A DNA stretch of 64,000 nucleotides from Sulfurisoma sp963709555 (GTDB lineage Bacteria; Pseudomonadota; Gammaproteobacteria; Burkholderiales; Rhodocyclaceae), in NCBI GenBank assembly GCA_963709555.1, contig CAVPWR010000008.1, forward strand, positions 310,001 to 374,000, in the 5' to 3' direction. How positions within the stretch are numbered: the stretch's first letter is position 1; every line of letters begins with the position of its first letter. Both the position numbers and the translations under genes were made by a program. The notes beneath the pieces were generated by a model that worked only from the letters and a program-made list of their open reading frames with translations, was not told the origin of the DNA and searched no databases. Shown one piece after another: positions 36,168 to 45,095 of this stretch.

Positions 36168-36257
36168 CTGCGGCACGGGCAGCTTATTACCTATGCCAGC
36201 AGTAATGGCATTTGTAATTAAGTTACTGATTTCTTTAGTCTATGAGGTGATTCCATC

Positions 36258-37697
36258 ATGCAATCGCAAGCGACTTACAACTACAAAGTCGTGCGCCAGT
36301 TCGCCGTGATGACCGTAATTTGGGGCATCGTCGGTATGCTGGTCGGCGTAATCGTCGCCGCTCAGCTGGTCTGGCCGGAGTTGAATTTCATCGAGTATCT
36401 GAGTTACGGACGTCTTCGTCCGTTGCACACCAACGCGGTGATTTTCGCCTTTGGCGGTTGCGCGCTGTTCGCCACCTCCTACTACTCGGTGCAGCGCACC
36501 AACCACACGACGCTGTTCTGCCCGCGTCTCGCAGCCTTCACCTTCTGGGGCTGGCAGTTGATCATTGTCCTCGCCGCGCTCTCGCTGCCGCTGGGTTTCA
36601 CCTCCGGCAAGGAATACGCCGAACTCGAGTGGCCGATCGACATCCTCATCACCGTAGTCTGGGTTTCCTACGCCGTGGTGTTCTTCGGCACCCTGATGAA
36701 GCGCAAGACCCCGCACATTTATGTATCGAACTGGTTCTTCGGCGGCTTCATCCTGACGGTGGCATTGCTGCACCTTGTCAATAGCGCCGAGATCCCGGTC
36801 TTCGCCGCCGGCATCCTCACGCCCAAGTCCTACTCGGCCTACGCCGGCGTGCAGGACGCGATGGTGCAGTGGTGGTACGGCCACAACGCGGTGGGCTTCT
36901 TCCTGACCGCGGGCTTCCTCGGCATGATGTATTACTTCGTGCCGAAGCAGGCCGGCCGCCCGGTGTACTCCTACCGCCTGTCGGTGGTGCACTTCTGGGC
37001 CCTGGTCTTCACCTACATGTGGGCCGGCCCGCACCATCTGCACTACACCGCGCTGCCCGACTGGACCCAGTCGCTCGGCATGGTCTTCTCGCTGATCCTG
37101 CTGGCGCCCAGCTGGGGCGGCATGATCAACGGCATCATGACGCTGTCGGGTGCCTGGCACAAACTGCGCGATGACCCGATCCTCAAGTTCATGATCACCT
37201 CGCTGTCCTTCTACGGCATGTCGACCTTCGAAGGCCCGATGATGTCGATCAAGACGGTGAACGCGCTGTCGCATTACACCGACTGGACCGTCGGCCACGT
37301 GCACTCCGGTGCTCTGGGCTGGGTGGCGATGATCGCCATCGGTTGCACCTACTACATGCTGCCGCGAGTCTTCGGCAAGACCGAGATGCACTCGACCAAG
37401 CTCATCAACGTGCACTTCTGGCTGGCCACTCTCGGCACGGTTCTCTACATTGCCGCGCTGTGGATTTCCGGCGTGATGCAGGGCCTGATGTGGCGCGCCA
37501 CCAACCTGGACGGCACGCTGACCTATTCCTTCGTCGAGTCGGTCAAGGCGTCCTACCCGTTCTGGACGATCCGTGTCGTCGGCGGTCTGTTGTTCCTGAC
37601 CGGCATGCTGATCATGGCCTACAACATGTTCATGACCATGGCTGGCGGCCGTGCGGTCAACGACGCGCCGGTGCTCGAACCGGCCCACGCCCACTGA
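36258..37697 (+). CDS. ccoN: cbb3-type cytochrome c oxidase subunit I
   Basis: 479 residues with about 12 membrane helices. It is the catalytic heme-copper subunit that reduces O2 to water and pumps protons. Histidine ligands of the hemes and CuB lie in RPLHTNAVIFAFGGC (low-spin heme), WWYGHNAVGFFLTAGFLGM (CuB), AGPHHLHYT (CuB) and VGHVHSGALGW. Length and helix pattern are typical of CcoN. It begins the ccoN-ccoO-ccoQ-ccoP operon behind a perfect FNR box. Confidence 0.97.
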   Translation: MQSQATYNYKVVRQFAVMTVIWGIVGMLVGVIVAAQLVWPELNFIEYLSYGRLRPLHTNAVIFAFGGCALFATSYYSVQRTNHTTLFCPRLAAFTFWGWQLIIVLAALSLPLGFTSGKEYAELEWPIDILITVVWVSYAVVFFGTLMKRKTPHIYVSNWFFGGFILTVALLHLVNSAEIPVFAAGILTPKSYSAYAGVQDAMVQWWYGHNAVGFFLTAGFLGMMYYFVPKQAGRPVYSYRLSVVHFWALVFTYMWAGPHHLHYTALPDWTQSLGMVFSLILLAPSWGGMINGIMTLSGAWHKLRDDPILKFMITSLSFYGMSTFEGPMMSIKTVNALSHYTDWTVGHVHSGALGWVAMIAIGCTYYMLPRVFGKTEMHSTKLINVHFWLATLGTVLYIAALWISGVMQGLMWRATNLDGTLTYSFVESVKASYPFWTIRVVGGLLFLTGMLIMAYNMFMTMAGGRAVNDAPVLEPAHAH

Positions 37698-37730
37698 GCG
37701 TACGCGTCCAATCACAAGGAGTCAGAAATT

Positions 37731-38342
37731 ATGTTGACGCATGAGAAGATTGAAAGCAACGTCGGGTGGCTGATCGTCCTGACTGTTCTGCTGGTGAGCG
37801 TTGGCGGTCTCGTCGAGATCGTCCCGCTCTTCTTCCAGACCTCGACGACCAAGCCGGTCAACGAACTGGTCAAGCCGTATGATCCGGTGCGCCTGGCCGG
37901 ACGCGACATCTACATTCGCGAAGGCTGCTACAACTGCCACTCGCAGATGATCCGTCCGTTCCGTGCCGAGACCGAGCGCTATGGCCATTACTCGGTGGCC
38001 GGTGAGTTCGTCTATGACCATCCGTTCCAGTGGGGCTCCAAGCGTACCGGTCCGGATCTGGCCCGCGTTGGCGGCCGCTATTCCGATCAGTGGCACAGGA
38101 TTCACCTTCTGAATCCGCGCGACGTGGTGCCCGAGTCGAACATGCCGGCCTACTACTGGCTGGATCGCCCGCTCAAGGAGCCGAATATCGGCGCCAAGAT
38201 GGAGGCGCTGCGCAAGGTTGGAGTGCCTTACACCGACAAGGAAATCGCTGAAGCGGCCAAGGCGGTCGAAGGCAAGACCGAGCTCGAGGCAGTTATCGCT
38301 TACCTGCAGGGTATGGGTCTGGCGCTCAAACAGGCGCGCTGA
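37731..38342 (+). CDS. ccoO: cbb3-type cytochrome c oxidase subunit II (monoheme cytochrome c)
   Basis: 203 residues. An N-terminal membrane anchor (about 12-33) is followed by one heme c site, C66-Y-N-C69-H70, and a distal methionine probably in the ESNMPAYYW segment. It passes electrons from CcoP to CcoN on the periplasmic face. GGAGTC precedes the ATG. The GGRYSDQWHR and EIAEAAKAVEGKTELEAVIAYLQ segments are typical of CcoO/FixO. Confidence 0.96.
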   Translation: MLTHEKIESNVGWLIVLTVLLVSVGGLVEIVPLFFQTSTTKPVNELVKPYDPVRLAGRDIYIREGCYNCHSQMIRPFRAETERYGHYSVAGEFVYDHPFQWGSKRTGPDLARVGGRYSDQWHRIHLLNPRDVVPESNMPAYYWLDRPLKEPNIGAKMEALRKVGVPYTDKEIAEAAKAVEGKTELEAVIAYLQGMGLALKQAR

Positions 38343-38353
38343 ACGGGGCTGTC

Positions 38354-38533
38354 ATGGATATCAACGACTTGCGTTCCATCATCACGGTGCTGATGTTTTT
38401 CACGTTCATCGGCATCGTCTGGTGGGCGTTTTCCAGCCGCCGCAAGGATGCCTATGAGGCCGCCGCGCGCATTCCGCTGGAAGACGACGAGCCCGCCGAC
38501 AGCGGGCGCGGCGCCGGTCAAACGAATCACTGA
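38354..38533 (+). CDS. ccoQ: cbb3-type cytochrome oxidase subunit CcoQ
   Basis: 59 residues: MDINDLRSIITVLMFF, one membrane helix to about residue 25 (IGIVWWAFS), then a charged tail (SRRKDAYEAAARIPLEDDE). This is the classic CcoQ/FixQ pattern; the protein stabilises the complex. It lies between ccoO (11 nt) and ccoP (12 nt). Confidence 0.93.
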   Translation: MDINDLRSIITVLMFFTFIGIVWWAFSSRRKDAYEAAARIPLEDDEPADSGRGAGQTNH

Positions 38534-38545
38534 AAGGAATTCGAC

Positions 38546-39550
38546 ATGGATTTCAAAAATACGAGCGACTTCGTCAGCGGCTTCTGGAACTTCTGGGTGA
38601 TCGGGCTTTCGCTGGTGAGCGTTCTCGGTTGCGGCGTTTTCCTGCTTATTCAGGACAAGGCCAAGACCAACGCCGGCAACACGACCGGCCACGTCTGGGA
38701 CGAGGATCTGCAGGAGTACAGCAACCCGCTGCCGAACTGGTGGCGCTGGATGTTCTACATCACCGTGGTTTTCACCCTGGTGTATCTGGCGCTGTATCCG
38801 GGCCTGGGCAACATGGGCGGCCAGTTCGGCTGGACCATGCGCGGCCAGTATGAAGATGAGATGAAGAAGGCCGACGAGCAGTACGCGCCCAAATTCAACC
38901 AATTCATGAAGATGGACGTTGCGGCCGTGGCAGCCAATCCGGAAGCCAAGGAAATGGGCCAGCGCCTGTTCCTGACCTACTGCGCGCAGTGCCATGGTGG
39001 CGATGCCGGCGGTACGACCAGCTTCCCCAACCTCAAGGATGGTGACTGGTTGTGGGGCGGCACGCCCGAGAAGATCAAGGAAACTTTGATCAACGGCCGC
39101 ATGGGCATCATGACGCCGAAGGGCACCAAGCCCGACATGGATGGCGAGCAGGTCAAGGACGTGGTGCATTATGTGCGTTCGTTGTCCGGTCTGTCGTCGG
39201 ATTCGATCCGCGCCCAGCGGGGCAAGGACCTGTACCCGCAGGCTTGCGCCGCCTGTCACGGTCCCGAAGCCAAGGGCAATCCCGATGCCGGCTATCCCAA
39301 CCTGACCGACAAGGTTTGGCTGCATGGCTCTTCGGAAGCGAAAATGACCGAGATTGTCACCAAAGGTTTGCAGAACCAGATGCCGGCCTTCGGCGAGTTC
39401 CTCGGCCCGGCCAAGGTGCACCTGCTGACCGCTTATGTCTGGGGCCTGGGTGGTGGTGTGAAAGGTGAAGCCAAGCCCGCTGCCGCGGCTGAACAAGCCG
39501 GCATGGCGGGCATGAGTGGCATGGCCGGTATGGCCGCCGACACGAAGTAA
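38546..39550 (+). CDS. ccoP: cbb3-type cytochrome c oxidase subunit III (diheme cytochrome c)
   Basis: 334 residues. Two N-terminal membrane helices (about 11-33 and 65-85) precede two cytochrome c domains with heme sites YCAQCHGGD and ACAACHGPE. It accepts electrons from soluble cytochromes or the bc1 complex. The C-terminus is a short Ala/Gly/Met-rich tail (GMAGMSGMAGMAADTK), possibly copper-interacting, which is inference. AAAGGA lies upstream of the ATG. A hairpin separates it from ccoG. Confidence 0.96.
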   Translation: MDFKNTSDFVSGFWNFWVIGLSLVSVLGCGVFLLIQDKAKTNAGNTTGHVWDEDLQEYSNPLPNWWRWMFYITVVFTLVYLALYPGLGNMGGQFGWTMRGQYEDEMKKADEQYAPKFNQFMKMDVAAVAANPEAKEMGQRLFLTYCAQCHGGDAGGTTSFPNLKDGDWLWGGTPEKIKETLINGRMGIMTPKGTKPDMDGEQVKDVVHYVRSLSGLSSDSIRAQRGKDLYPQACAACHGPEAKGNPDAGYPNLTDKVWLHGSSEAKMTEIVTKGLQNQMPAFGEFLGPAKVHLLTAYVWGLGGGVKGEAKPAAAAEQAGMAGMSGMAGMAADTK

Positions 39551-39565
39551 CAAAGCTGCGGCAAA

Positions 39566-39593
39566 CGCTCCCCGGCAGGAGGGCCGGGGAGCG
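39566..39593 (+). other. GC-rich hairpin with AGGAGG loop between ccoP and ccoG
   Basis: CGCTCCCCGGC (39566-39576) and GCCGGGGAGCG (39583-39593) form a perfect 11-bp stem around the loop AGGAGG. No T-run follows, so it is probably an mRNA stabiliser or partial attenuator rather than a terminator. The loop matches an ideal ribosome-binding site but is 44 nt before the ccoG start. Confidence 0.6.
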
Positions 39594-39626
39594 GCTACAC
39601 CCCTGTCACATCATTCGAGTGTCATC

Positions 39627-41048
39627 ATGACCACTGAAACCTCCGGCACTAACCCGGCGACCGAGCTGACCCAGGAAGTCGCCCTTTTCGAAGTCCACAA
39701 GAAGATCCAGGTCCGCGCAGTCAGCGGCATTTTCGCTACCTGGCGCTGGGCTCTCGTCTGGTTCACCCAACTGCTGTTTTACGGATTGCCGTGGTTGCCC
39801 TGGAATGGGCGCCAGTCCGTGCTGTTCGACCTGGTCGAGCGCAAGTTTTACATCTTCGGTCTGGTGTTCTGGCCGCAAGACGTGATTTTCCTGGCTGGGC
39901 TGCTGATCATCTCGGCCTACGCCCTGTTCCTGTTCACCGCCGTTGGCGGTCGCCTGTGGTGTGGCTATGCCTGCCCGCAGACGGTATATACCGAGATCTT
40001 CCTGTGGATCGAGCAGAAGATCGAGGGCGATCGCAATGCCCGTGTGAAACTCGACGCGGCGCCGCTGACCGCCCGCAAAGCCCTGCTGCGCGGCTCCCGC
40101 TATGCGGCCTGGGTTGCCGTGGCACTGTGGACCGGCTTCACTTTTGTCGGCTTCTTCACGCCGATCAAGACCCTGTGGGGCGAACTCATGACCTTTTCGT
40201 TCGGTCCATGGGAGACATTCTGGGTCCTGTTCTACGGCACTTTTACTTACATCTTCGCCGGACATCTGCGCGAGCAGGTCTGCAAGTACATGTGTCCTTA
40301 TGCCCGCTTTCAGGGCGTGATGTTCGATCCGGATACCCTGGTCATCACCTATGACGAGGAGCGCGGCGAGCCGCGCGGCACGCGTCGGAAGAATGTCGAT
40401 TACAAGGCGCAGGGCAAGGGCGACTGCGTCGATTGCGGCATCTGCGTCCAGGTCTGCCCGACCGGCATCGACATCCGTCAGGGCCTGCAGTACGAATGCA
40501 TCGGCTGCGCTGCCTGCATCGACGCCTGCGATCAGGTGATGGAAAAAATGGACTACCCGAAGGGGCTGATCCGCTATTCGACCGAACATGCCATTGCCCA
40601 GCACTGGGGCTGGAAGGACATTGTCGGCCATATCATCCGGCCGCGCGTGGTGATTTATACCGTCATCCTGCTAGCGATCACCAGCGCCTGGATCTGGGGC
40701 CTGGCGACCAAACCGGTGCTGCGCGTGGATGTCATACGCGATCGCGCCACGTTGGCACGCGAGGTCGAGGGCGGCCTGATCGAGAACCTCTATCACCTGC
40801 AGGTGATGAACGTCTCCGAGAAGGCACACCGCTACACGATGAGCGTGACCGGACTCGACGGCATCGCGCTGGTCGGGGAAAACGTGATCGACGTAGCTGC
40901 AGCGTCGAACAAGAGCATCCTGGTGCAGGTGCGCGTACCGCCCGAATCGGGCAAGAAAGGTTCGAACGTGATCCACTTTGACGTCAAGTCGCAGAGCGAC
41001 GAGAAGGTGGCCGTGCATGAGAAGGCCACCTTCCTGATGCCGCAATGA
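39627..41048 (+). CDS. ccoG: cbb3 assembly copper reductase CcoG (RdxA/FixG-like)
   Basis: 473 residues. Membrane helices near residues 35-60, 88-110, 155-175 and 195-215 flank a CGYACPQTVYTE motif. The cytoplasmic ferredoxin-like part has CVDCGICVQVCP and CIGCAACIDACD for two [4Fe-4S] clusters, and an Ig-like C-terminal domain follows. CcoG reduces Cu(II) to Cu(I) for delivery to cbb3 oxidase. The ATG at 39627 was preferred over starts inside ccoP. The stop overlaps ccoH by ATGA. Confidence 0.94.
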   Translation: MTTETSGTNPATELTQEVALFEVHKKIQVRAVSGIFATWRWALVWFTQLLFYGLPWLPWNGRQSVLFDLVERKFYIFGLVFWPQDVIFLAGLLIISAYALFLFTAVGGRLWCGYACPQTVYTEIFLWIEQKIEGDRNARVKLDAAPLTARKALLRGSRYAAWVAVALWTGFTFVGFFTPIKTLWGELMTFSFGPWETFWVLFYGTFTYIFAGHLREQVCKYMCPYARFQGVMFDPDTLVITYDEERGEPRGTRRKNVDYKAQGKGDCVDCGICVQVCPTGIDIRQGLQYECIGCAACIDACDQVMEKMDYPKGLIRYSTEHAIAQHWGWKDIVGHIIRPRVVIYTVILLAITSAWIWGLATKPVLRVDVIRDRATLAREVEGGLIENLYHLQVMNVSEKAHRYTMSVTGLDGIALVGENVIDVAAASNKSILVQVRVPPESGKKGSNVIHFDVKSQSDEKVAVHEKATFLMPQ

Positions 41049-41581
41049 GCCGCCGGGTAAATACCACCGGCAGGGATACGCAGCCCTGGTACCGCGAGCC
41101 ATGGCCCTGGCTGTTGATGCTCGGTCCCTTCGTGGTGGTCCTGGCCGGCTTTTACACCGCCTGGCTGGCAGTGTCGTCGAATGACGGACTGGTTACCGAT
41201 GACTATTACAAGAAAGGTCTGAAGGTCGATCAGACGATCGCGCGGAGCGAACGTGCGAAGAGTCTCGGCCTGGCCGCCGCGGTGCGTCTTACGTCCGATA
41301 CGCTGTCGCTGCGCCTGACGGCGACGGACAAGGAGTTTGTTGCGCCGGAAAGACTGGTCGTGATGGTGTCGCACCCGACCCGCGCCGGACTGGATCAGAC
41401 GAAAGTACTGAACCGCGATGGCACGGTCTTCGCGGCCCACTTCCGCCTGCCCGCCTCCGGCCATTGGCTTGTGTCCATCGAGGACGAAGCCAAGTCCTGG
41501 CGCCTGCTGGGCAATGTCGTTCTTCCCGCCGCCGGGGAGGTGTTGATCGGCGGCGCAGAAAGGGATTCTCGTCGCCCGTAA
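41045..41581 (+). CDS. ccoH: cbb3 assembly protein FixH/CcoH
   Basis: 178 residues. One membrane helix (about 22-45: WLLMLGPFVVVLAGFYTAWLA) is followed by DDYYKKGLKVDQTIAR, the FixH hallmark, and a periplasmic beta domain ending near VLPAAGEVLIGG. CcoH stabilises the oxidase during assembly and contacts CcoN. Translationally coupled to ccoG. Confidence 0.92.
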   Translation: MSRRVNTTGRDTQPWYREPWPWLLMLGPFVVVLAGFYTAWLAVSSNDGLVTDDYYKKGLKVDQTIARSERAKSLGLAAAVRLTSDTLSLRLTATDKEFVAPERLVVMVSHPTRAGLDQTKVLNRDGTVFAAHFRLPASGHWLVSIEDEAKSWRLLGNVVLPAAGEVLIGGAERDSRRP

Positions 41582-41596
41582 GAAAGGAGCACGACC

Positions 41597-41734
41597 ATGG
41601 CATGGCAGCTGTTGTTCGGTTCTGATTTTGGCCTGATGAGTTTGTTCGTGATTGTGTTTGTCATCGTCATGGCGATATTCCTGTATGGCTTCGCCAAGAA
41701 GCACATGGAAGAGGATGCCAAGCAGGCCAAGTAG
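41597..41734 (+). CDS. Small DUF3149-type membrane protein
   Basis: 45 residues with one helix (about 12-32: LMSLFVIVFVIVMAIFLYGF) and a charged tail (KKHMEEDAKQAK). GGAG lies 8 nt before the ATG and 15 nt separate it from ccoH, so it is probably the last gene of the oxidase assembly unit. The pattern fits DUF3149. A role in cbb3 assembly is inference from position. Confidence 0.8.
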   Translation: MAWQLLFGSDFGLMSLFVIVFVIVMAIFLYGFAKKHMEEDAKQAK

Positions 41735-41826
41735 TTTAGATGTAAACTAATGCTTGCGGCGCCTACGACCCGCCAAGAGGTCGGGCCCGCGCCGTTAGCA
41801 CGACAGACCATCAACGGAGGAACAGC

Positions 41827-42093
41827 ATGCAGCGACTGCTTTGGGTGCTTTGGCCGTCTTTCATCGTGGCGGGAGTGGCAGAGGGCCTCTTCTTCACGTT
41901 GATCAATCCGCAGGAGCTTTACCTTTTCGGCGAGCCGGTGCATTTCTCGACCATCGGCACTTACTCCATCGGCTTTCTCGCCTTCTGGGCGATCTGCGCC
42001 GGCTCCAGCCTCCTCACCTGCATGCTGCAAAAGACGCCAGGCGAAATCAATGGCGGTTGCGGTGGCCGGCCCGCTTCGCCGGCAGGTCACTGA
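41827..42093 (+). CDS. Small two-helix membrane protein, unknown function
   Basis: 88 residues with two hydrophobic segments (about 3-26 and 44-66) and a short Gly/Cys tail (INGGCGGRPAS). An excellent ribosome-binding site (GGAGGA) precedes the ATG. It sits after the ccoGH unit, and similar small proteins occur near cbb3 genes in betaproteobacteria, as I recall. I do not recognise a named family. Confidence 0.72.
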   Translation: MQRLLWVLWPSFIVAGVAEGLFFTLINPQELYLFGEPVHFSTIGTYSIGFLAFWAICAGSSLLTCMLQKTPGEINGGCGGRPASPAGH

Positions 42094-42108
42094 TCTTAGT
42101 CGCGGGAA

Positions 42109-42693
42109 TTACAGCGGCGGACCGACGCCGATCGGCGGCGGCGCCAGGTTGACGATGCGCGAGAACAGGTTGCGGAACTCGTGATCGGGTTCCGTACCGA
42201 AGCGCGGATCACCGTTCTCGCCGAAGGCGCGCGCAATCTCGATCCAGTCTTCGGCAGTCAGAAATTGCTTGGCCAGGGGGATCACGACCCGCTCTTCCAG
42301 GGCCATGTGCTGCCATGCTTCGTCGGCATGCCTATCCGCCGCGGCGGCGAAGGCCTCGAGTCCTCCGGGCTTTCCTGCCTCCAGTTCGCCTAACGCCTGC
42401 TCCAGTGCGCGCAGGTGCCCGCCGGATTCGACGTGCTGCCTTTCCAGTTCGTCCAGGGTCGCATCGGCTTCATGGGTACGCTCGCGCAGGCGGGCGAAGA
42501 GGTAGGCATCCTCCTTCGGGTTATGCAGCTTCTCCGAAAATGCGTCCATGTAGTAGATCATGGCCCAGAGCAGCTTGAAATCGGGCTTGACGCCCTTCTC
42601 GCGCATTTCGCGGACGAGAAACTTGAGGCCATGCACGACGGCAGACAACGAACAATGCTCGTCGTGGATGATGGCCAGGGCGGAGTTCAGCAT
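42109..42693 (-). CDS. Hemerythrin-domain protein
   Basis: 194 residues, all helical. The HHE pattern is visible: IIHDEHCSL and VVHGLKFLV near the N-terminus, KLHNPKEDAYLF (H...E), and HADEAWQHMALEERVVIPLA near 140. It should bind a di-iron centre and sense or store O2, or protect against NO or iron stress. The ATG at 42693 gives the normal N-terminus. It faces the small membrane gene at 41827 and lies downstream of usp on the same strand. Confidence 0.85.
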   Translation of the reverse strand: MLNSALAIIHDEHCSLSAVVHGLKFLVREMREKGVKPDFKLLWAMIYYMDAFSEKLHNPKEDAYLFARLRERTHEADATLDELERQHVESGGHLRALEQALGELEAGKPGGLEAFAAAADRHADEAWQHMALEERVVIPLAKQFLTAEDWIEIARAFGENGDPRFGTEPDHEFRNLFSRIVNLAPPPIGVGPPL

Positions 42694-42752
42694 GGTCGTT
42701 ATCGGCGTGTCGTCAGCGCGCCCCGCAGGAAGTACCCTTGGGGTGCCGACTT

Positions 42753-43196
42753 TCAGCGATAAACCAGCACCGGAATTGTCGAGTGGGTCAGGACTTTCTG
42801 GGTCTCGGAGCCCAGCAGCAGGCCACTGATGCCACGCCGGCCGTGCGAGGCCATGAAGATCAGGTCGCAACCCGCATCCTGCGCTGCTTCGATGATGGCG
42901 ACATAGGGGATGTCGCTGGTGCTGCTGCGCGAACTGGATGGCACGCCGGCTTCCGCCGCCAGTGCTGCAGCCTTGCCAAGAATTTCCTTCGATTGCTGCT
43001 CGGCCATTTCGGCAAACTTTTCCGGCGTCGTCGGATCGATCAGCGCACCCTCGCCATAAAAGGCGACGGGATATCCGGGCTTGGCGAAGAAAAACAAAAC
43101 TTTTGCGCCGGCATCCCTGGCAAAGCTCACGGCACGGCGCACGGTGTCGGATGAAAGCTGGGATCCGTCGGTGGGAACCAGAATGTGCTTGAACAT
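42753..43196 (-). CDS. Universal stress protein UspA family
   Basis: 147 residues. N-terminal MFKHILVPTDGSQLSSDTV and the C-terminal ATP-binding pattern GSETQKVLTHSTIPVLVYR preceded by SHGRRGI are standard for ATP-binding Usp proteins. In Pseudomonas, Anr controls Usp proteins that support anaerobic survival. Here an FNR-type box with a well-placed -10 lies directly upstream, so low-oxygen induction is likely. It is divergent from phaC. Confidence 0.92.
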   Translation of the reverse strand: MFKHILVPTDGSQLSSDTVRRAVSFARDAGAKVLFFFAKPGYPVAFYGEGALIDPTTPEKFAEMAEQQSKEILGKAAALAAEAGVPSSSRSSTSDIPYVAIIEAAQDAGCDLIFMASHGRRGISGLLLGSETQKVLTHSTIPVLVYR

Positions 43197-43224
43197 GCGC
43201 GATCTCCAACAGGGTGACGGCGCA

Positions 43225-43265
43225 ATTATGGAACCGCCGGTACGTCCCGGCTTGATCGAGGTCAA
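43225..43265 (-). promoter_or_regulatory. FNR-type promoter of the universal stress protein gene
   Basis: On the minus strand, TTGACCTCGATCAA (complement of 43252-43265) lies upstream of CATAAT (complement of 43225-43230), a five-of-six -10. The predicted start near 43218 puts the box centre about 40.5 bp upstream, the class II position. Distance to phaC on the other side fits less well. Confidence 0.7.
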
Positions 43266-43358
43266 CATCAATTCCGGTGCACTGCACAAAAATGTCGTAT
43301 AGGCGCAGAATGGTCGTCGGTGCACTATCGCAACGGCATCCGTTCGCTGGAGGAAAAA

Positions 43359-45095
43359 ATGGCCCCCACGTTCAAGTTCGGCAAGAACACGCTCCATCCC
43401 ACCGAAACCTTCAGGGTGATGCACGACGCGGTCGAAGCCAACATCGACCCGATGGGTGTGACCATGCCGCTGGTTCATGCGCAGGTTGCATGGATGGCAC
43501 ATCCGCAGGAACTGGCGGAGATGCTTTCCGGATTCTCGACCAAGATGCTCGCGTTGCAGTGGCATTCTTGGCAGCGTGCCTTCGGCCAGCCGAGCGAGGA
43601 TATCGAAAGGCACAACCCGGACGACAGCCGCTTCAGCGACCCGGTGTGGCAGGAGTCGGCGAGTTGGGACATCGCCAAGGAGTGGTATCTGGTGATGACC
43701 CACCACATCCAGGACTCGCTGTTCGAGACGCCGGGGCTGTCGAGCAAGGATCGCCGGCGTGCTGCATTCTGGTGGCGGGAATGGCTCAACGCCATGGCGC
43801 CGACCAACTTCCTCTGGAGCAACCCGGTGGCGATGCGCAAGGCGGCCGAGACCAATGGCGAGAGCCTGATCCGCGGCATGCGCAATTTCCTCGACGATCT
43901 CCAGGCGGGCACCGTGCGGATGAGCAGCCCGGGCGACTTCCAGATCGGCAAGAACCTCGCGACCACGCCGGGCAAGGTGGTGTTCCGCAACCAGCTGCTC
44001 GAGCTGATCCATTACACCCCGACGCAGCCCAAGGTGCATGCGCAACCGCTGGTGATCGTCACGCCGTGGATCAACAAGTACTACATCCTCGACCTCAACG
44101 CGAAGAAGAGCATGGTCCGCTGGCTGCTCGACCAGGGCATCGACGTCTATATCACCAGCTGGAAAAACCCGGGCGCCGACATGCGCGACGTCGGCTTCGA
44201 CGACTACATCACCGACGGTATCGACCGCATCATGCAGGTGGCGCGCGAGATTTCCGGTGCCAAGCAGGTGCATGCCGCAGGTTACTGCATCGGCGGCGCG
44301 GCGCTCGCCACCTACATGGCCTGGGCCAACCTGCAATATCCGGCGAAGGACATGCCGGTGGCCAGCGCAACCTTCCTGACCACGCTGGTCGACTACCACA
44401 AGCCGGGCGACATCGAAGTCTTCCTCGACGAGGGCAGCTTCCGTTTCCTGTCGCGATCCATGGAGGAGAAGGGCTTCCTCGACGGCAAGGAAATGGCTTC
44501 CGCCTTCCGCCTGTTGCGTTCCAACGGCCTGATCTGGCACTACGTCGTGCATGGCTATCTCTACGGTGAGGCCCCGCCGCCCTTCGACGTGCTGTTCTGG
44601 AACATGGACACGACCCGCATGCCGGCCAAGATGCACACCTGGTACTTGCGCAACTTCTATCTCGACAATGCCATGGTCAAGAAGGATGTGCTCACCGTCG
44701 CCGGACAACCGATCAACCTCGAACGCATCACCCAGCCAATTTACGCCGTTGGCGCCGAGGACGACCACATCGCGCCCTGGCGGCAGGCCTTCCGCATCCA
44801 CAACTACGCCTCCGGTCCCAAGCGCAACGTGCTCTCCAGTTCGGGCCACATCCTCGGTATCGTCAATCCGCCGGTGAATCCGCCCAAGCGCGACTATTGG
44901 GTCGGTCCGGCCGAGCGCCATTACTCGACCGAGGCATGGAAGGAAAAGGCCGAACATCGCGCCGGCAGTTGGTGGGAAGACTGGATGGCCTGGCTCAAGC
45001 CGATGGCGGGCGAACCGGTCAAGGCGCCGGCGGTTGAGACCAGGCAGTACCCGGCGCTGGCCGACGCCCCGGGCACTTACGTGCGCGAAGCCTGA
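43359..45095 (+). CDS. phaC: Polyhydroxyalkanoate synthase, class I
   Basis: 578 residues from the ATG at 43359, which follows GGAGG. It polymerises hydroxyacyl-CoA into storage polyester granules. The lipase-like box GYCIGG carries the catalytic C310. The catalytic Asp lies in GAEDDHIAPW and the His in SSGHILGIVNPP. The PhaC N-terminal domain includes SWQRAFGQP and NPVAMRKAAETNGESLIRGM. No phaA, phaB or phasin gene is adjacent. A GTG at 43320 is a weaker start. Confidence 0.94.
   Translation: MAPTFKFGKNTLHPTETFRVMHDAVEANIDPMGVTMPLVHAQVAWMAHPQELAEMLSGFSTKMLALQWHSWQRAFGQPSEDIERHNPDDSRFSDPVWQESASWDIAKEWYLVMTHHIQDSLFETPGLSSKDRRRAAFWWREWLNAMAPTNFLWSNPVAMRKAAETNGESLIRGMRNFLDDLQAGTVRMSSPGDFQIGKNLATTPGKVVFRNQLLELIHYTPTQPKVHAQPLVIVTPWINKYYILDLNAKKSMVRWLLDQGIDVYITSWKNPGADMRDVGFDDYITDGIDRIMQVAREISGAKQVHAAGYCIGGAALATYMAWANLQYPAKDMPVASATFLTTLVDYHKPGDIEVFLDEGSFRFLSRSMEEKGFLDGKEMASAFRLLRSNGLIWHYVVHGYLYGEAPPPFDVLFWNMDTTRMPAKMHTWYLRNFYLDNAMVKKDVLTVAGQPINLERITQPIYAVGAEDDHIAPWRQAFRIHNYASGPKRNVLSSSGHILGIVNPPVNPPKRDYWVGPAERHYSTEAWKEKAEHRAGSWWEDWMAWLKPMAGEPVKAPAVETRQYPALADAPGTYVREA

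Noticed and set aside
39088..39096. TTGATCAA palindrome inside ccoP as an FNR box
   Set aside because: It lacks the 4-bp spacer and lies in coding sequence.
43290..43310. FNR activation of phaC from the box at 43252
   Set aside because: The best -10 on that side lies about 51 bp away, which does not fit class II spacing; left as a possibility only.
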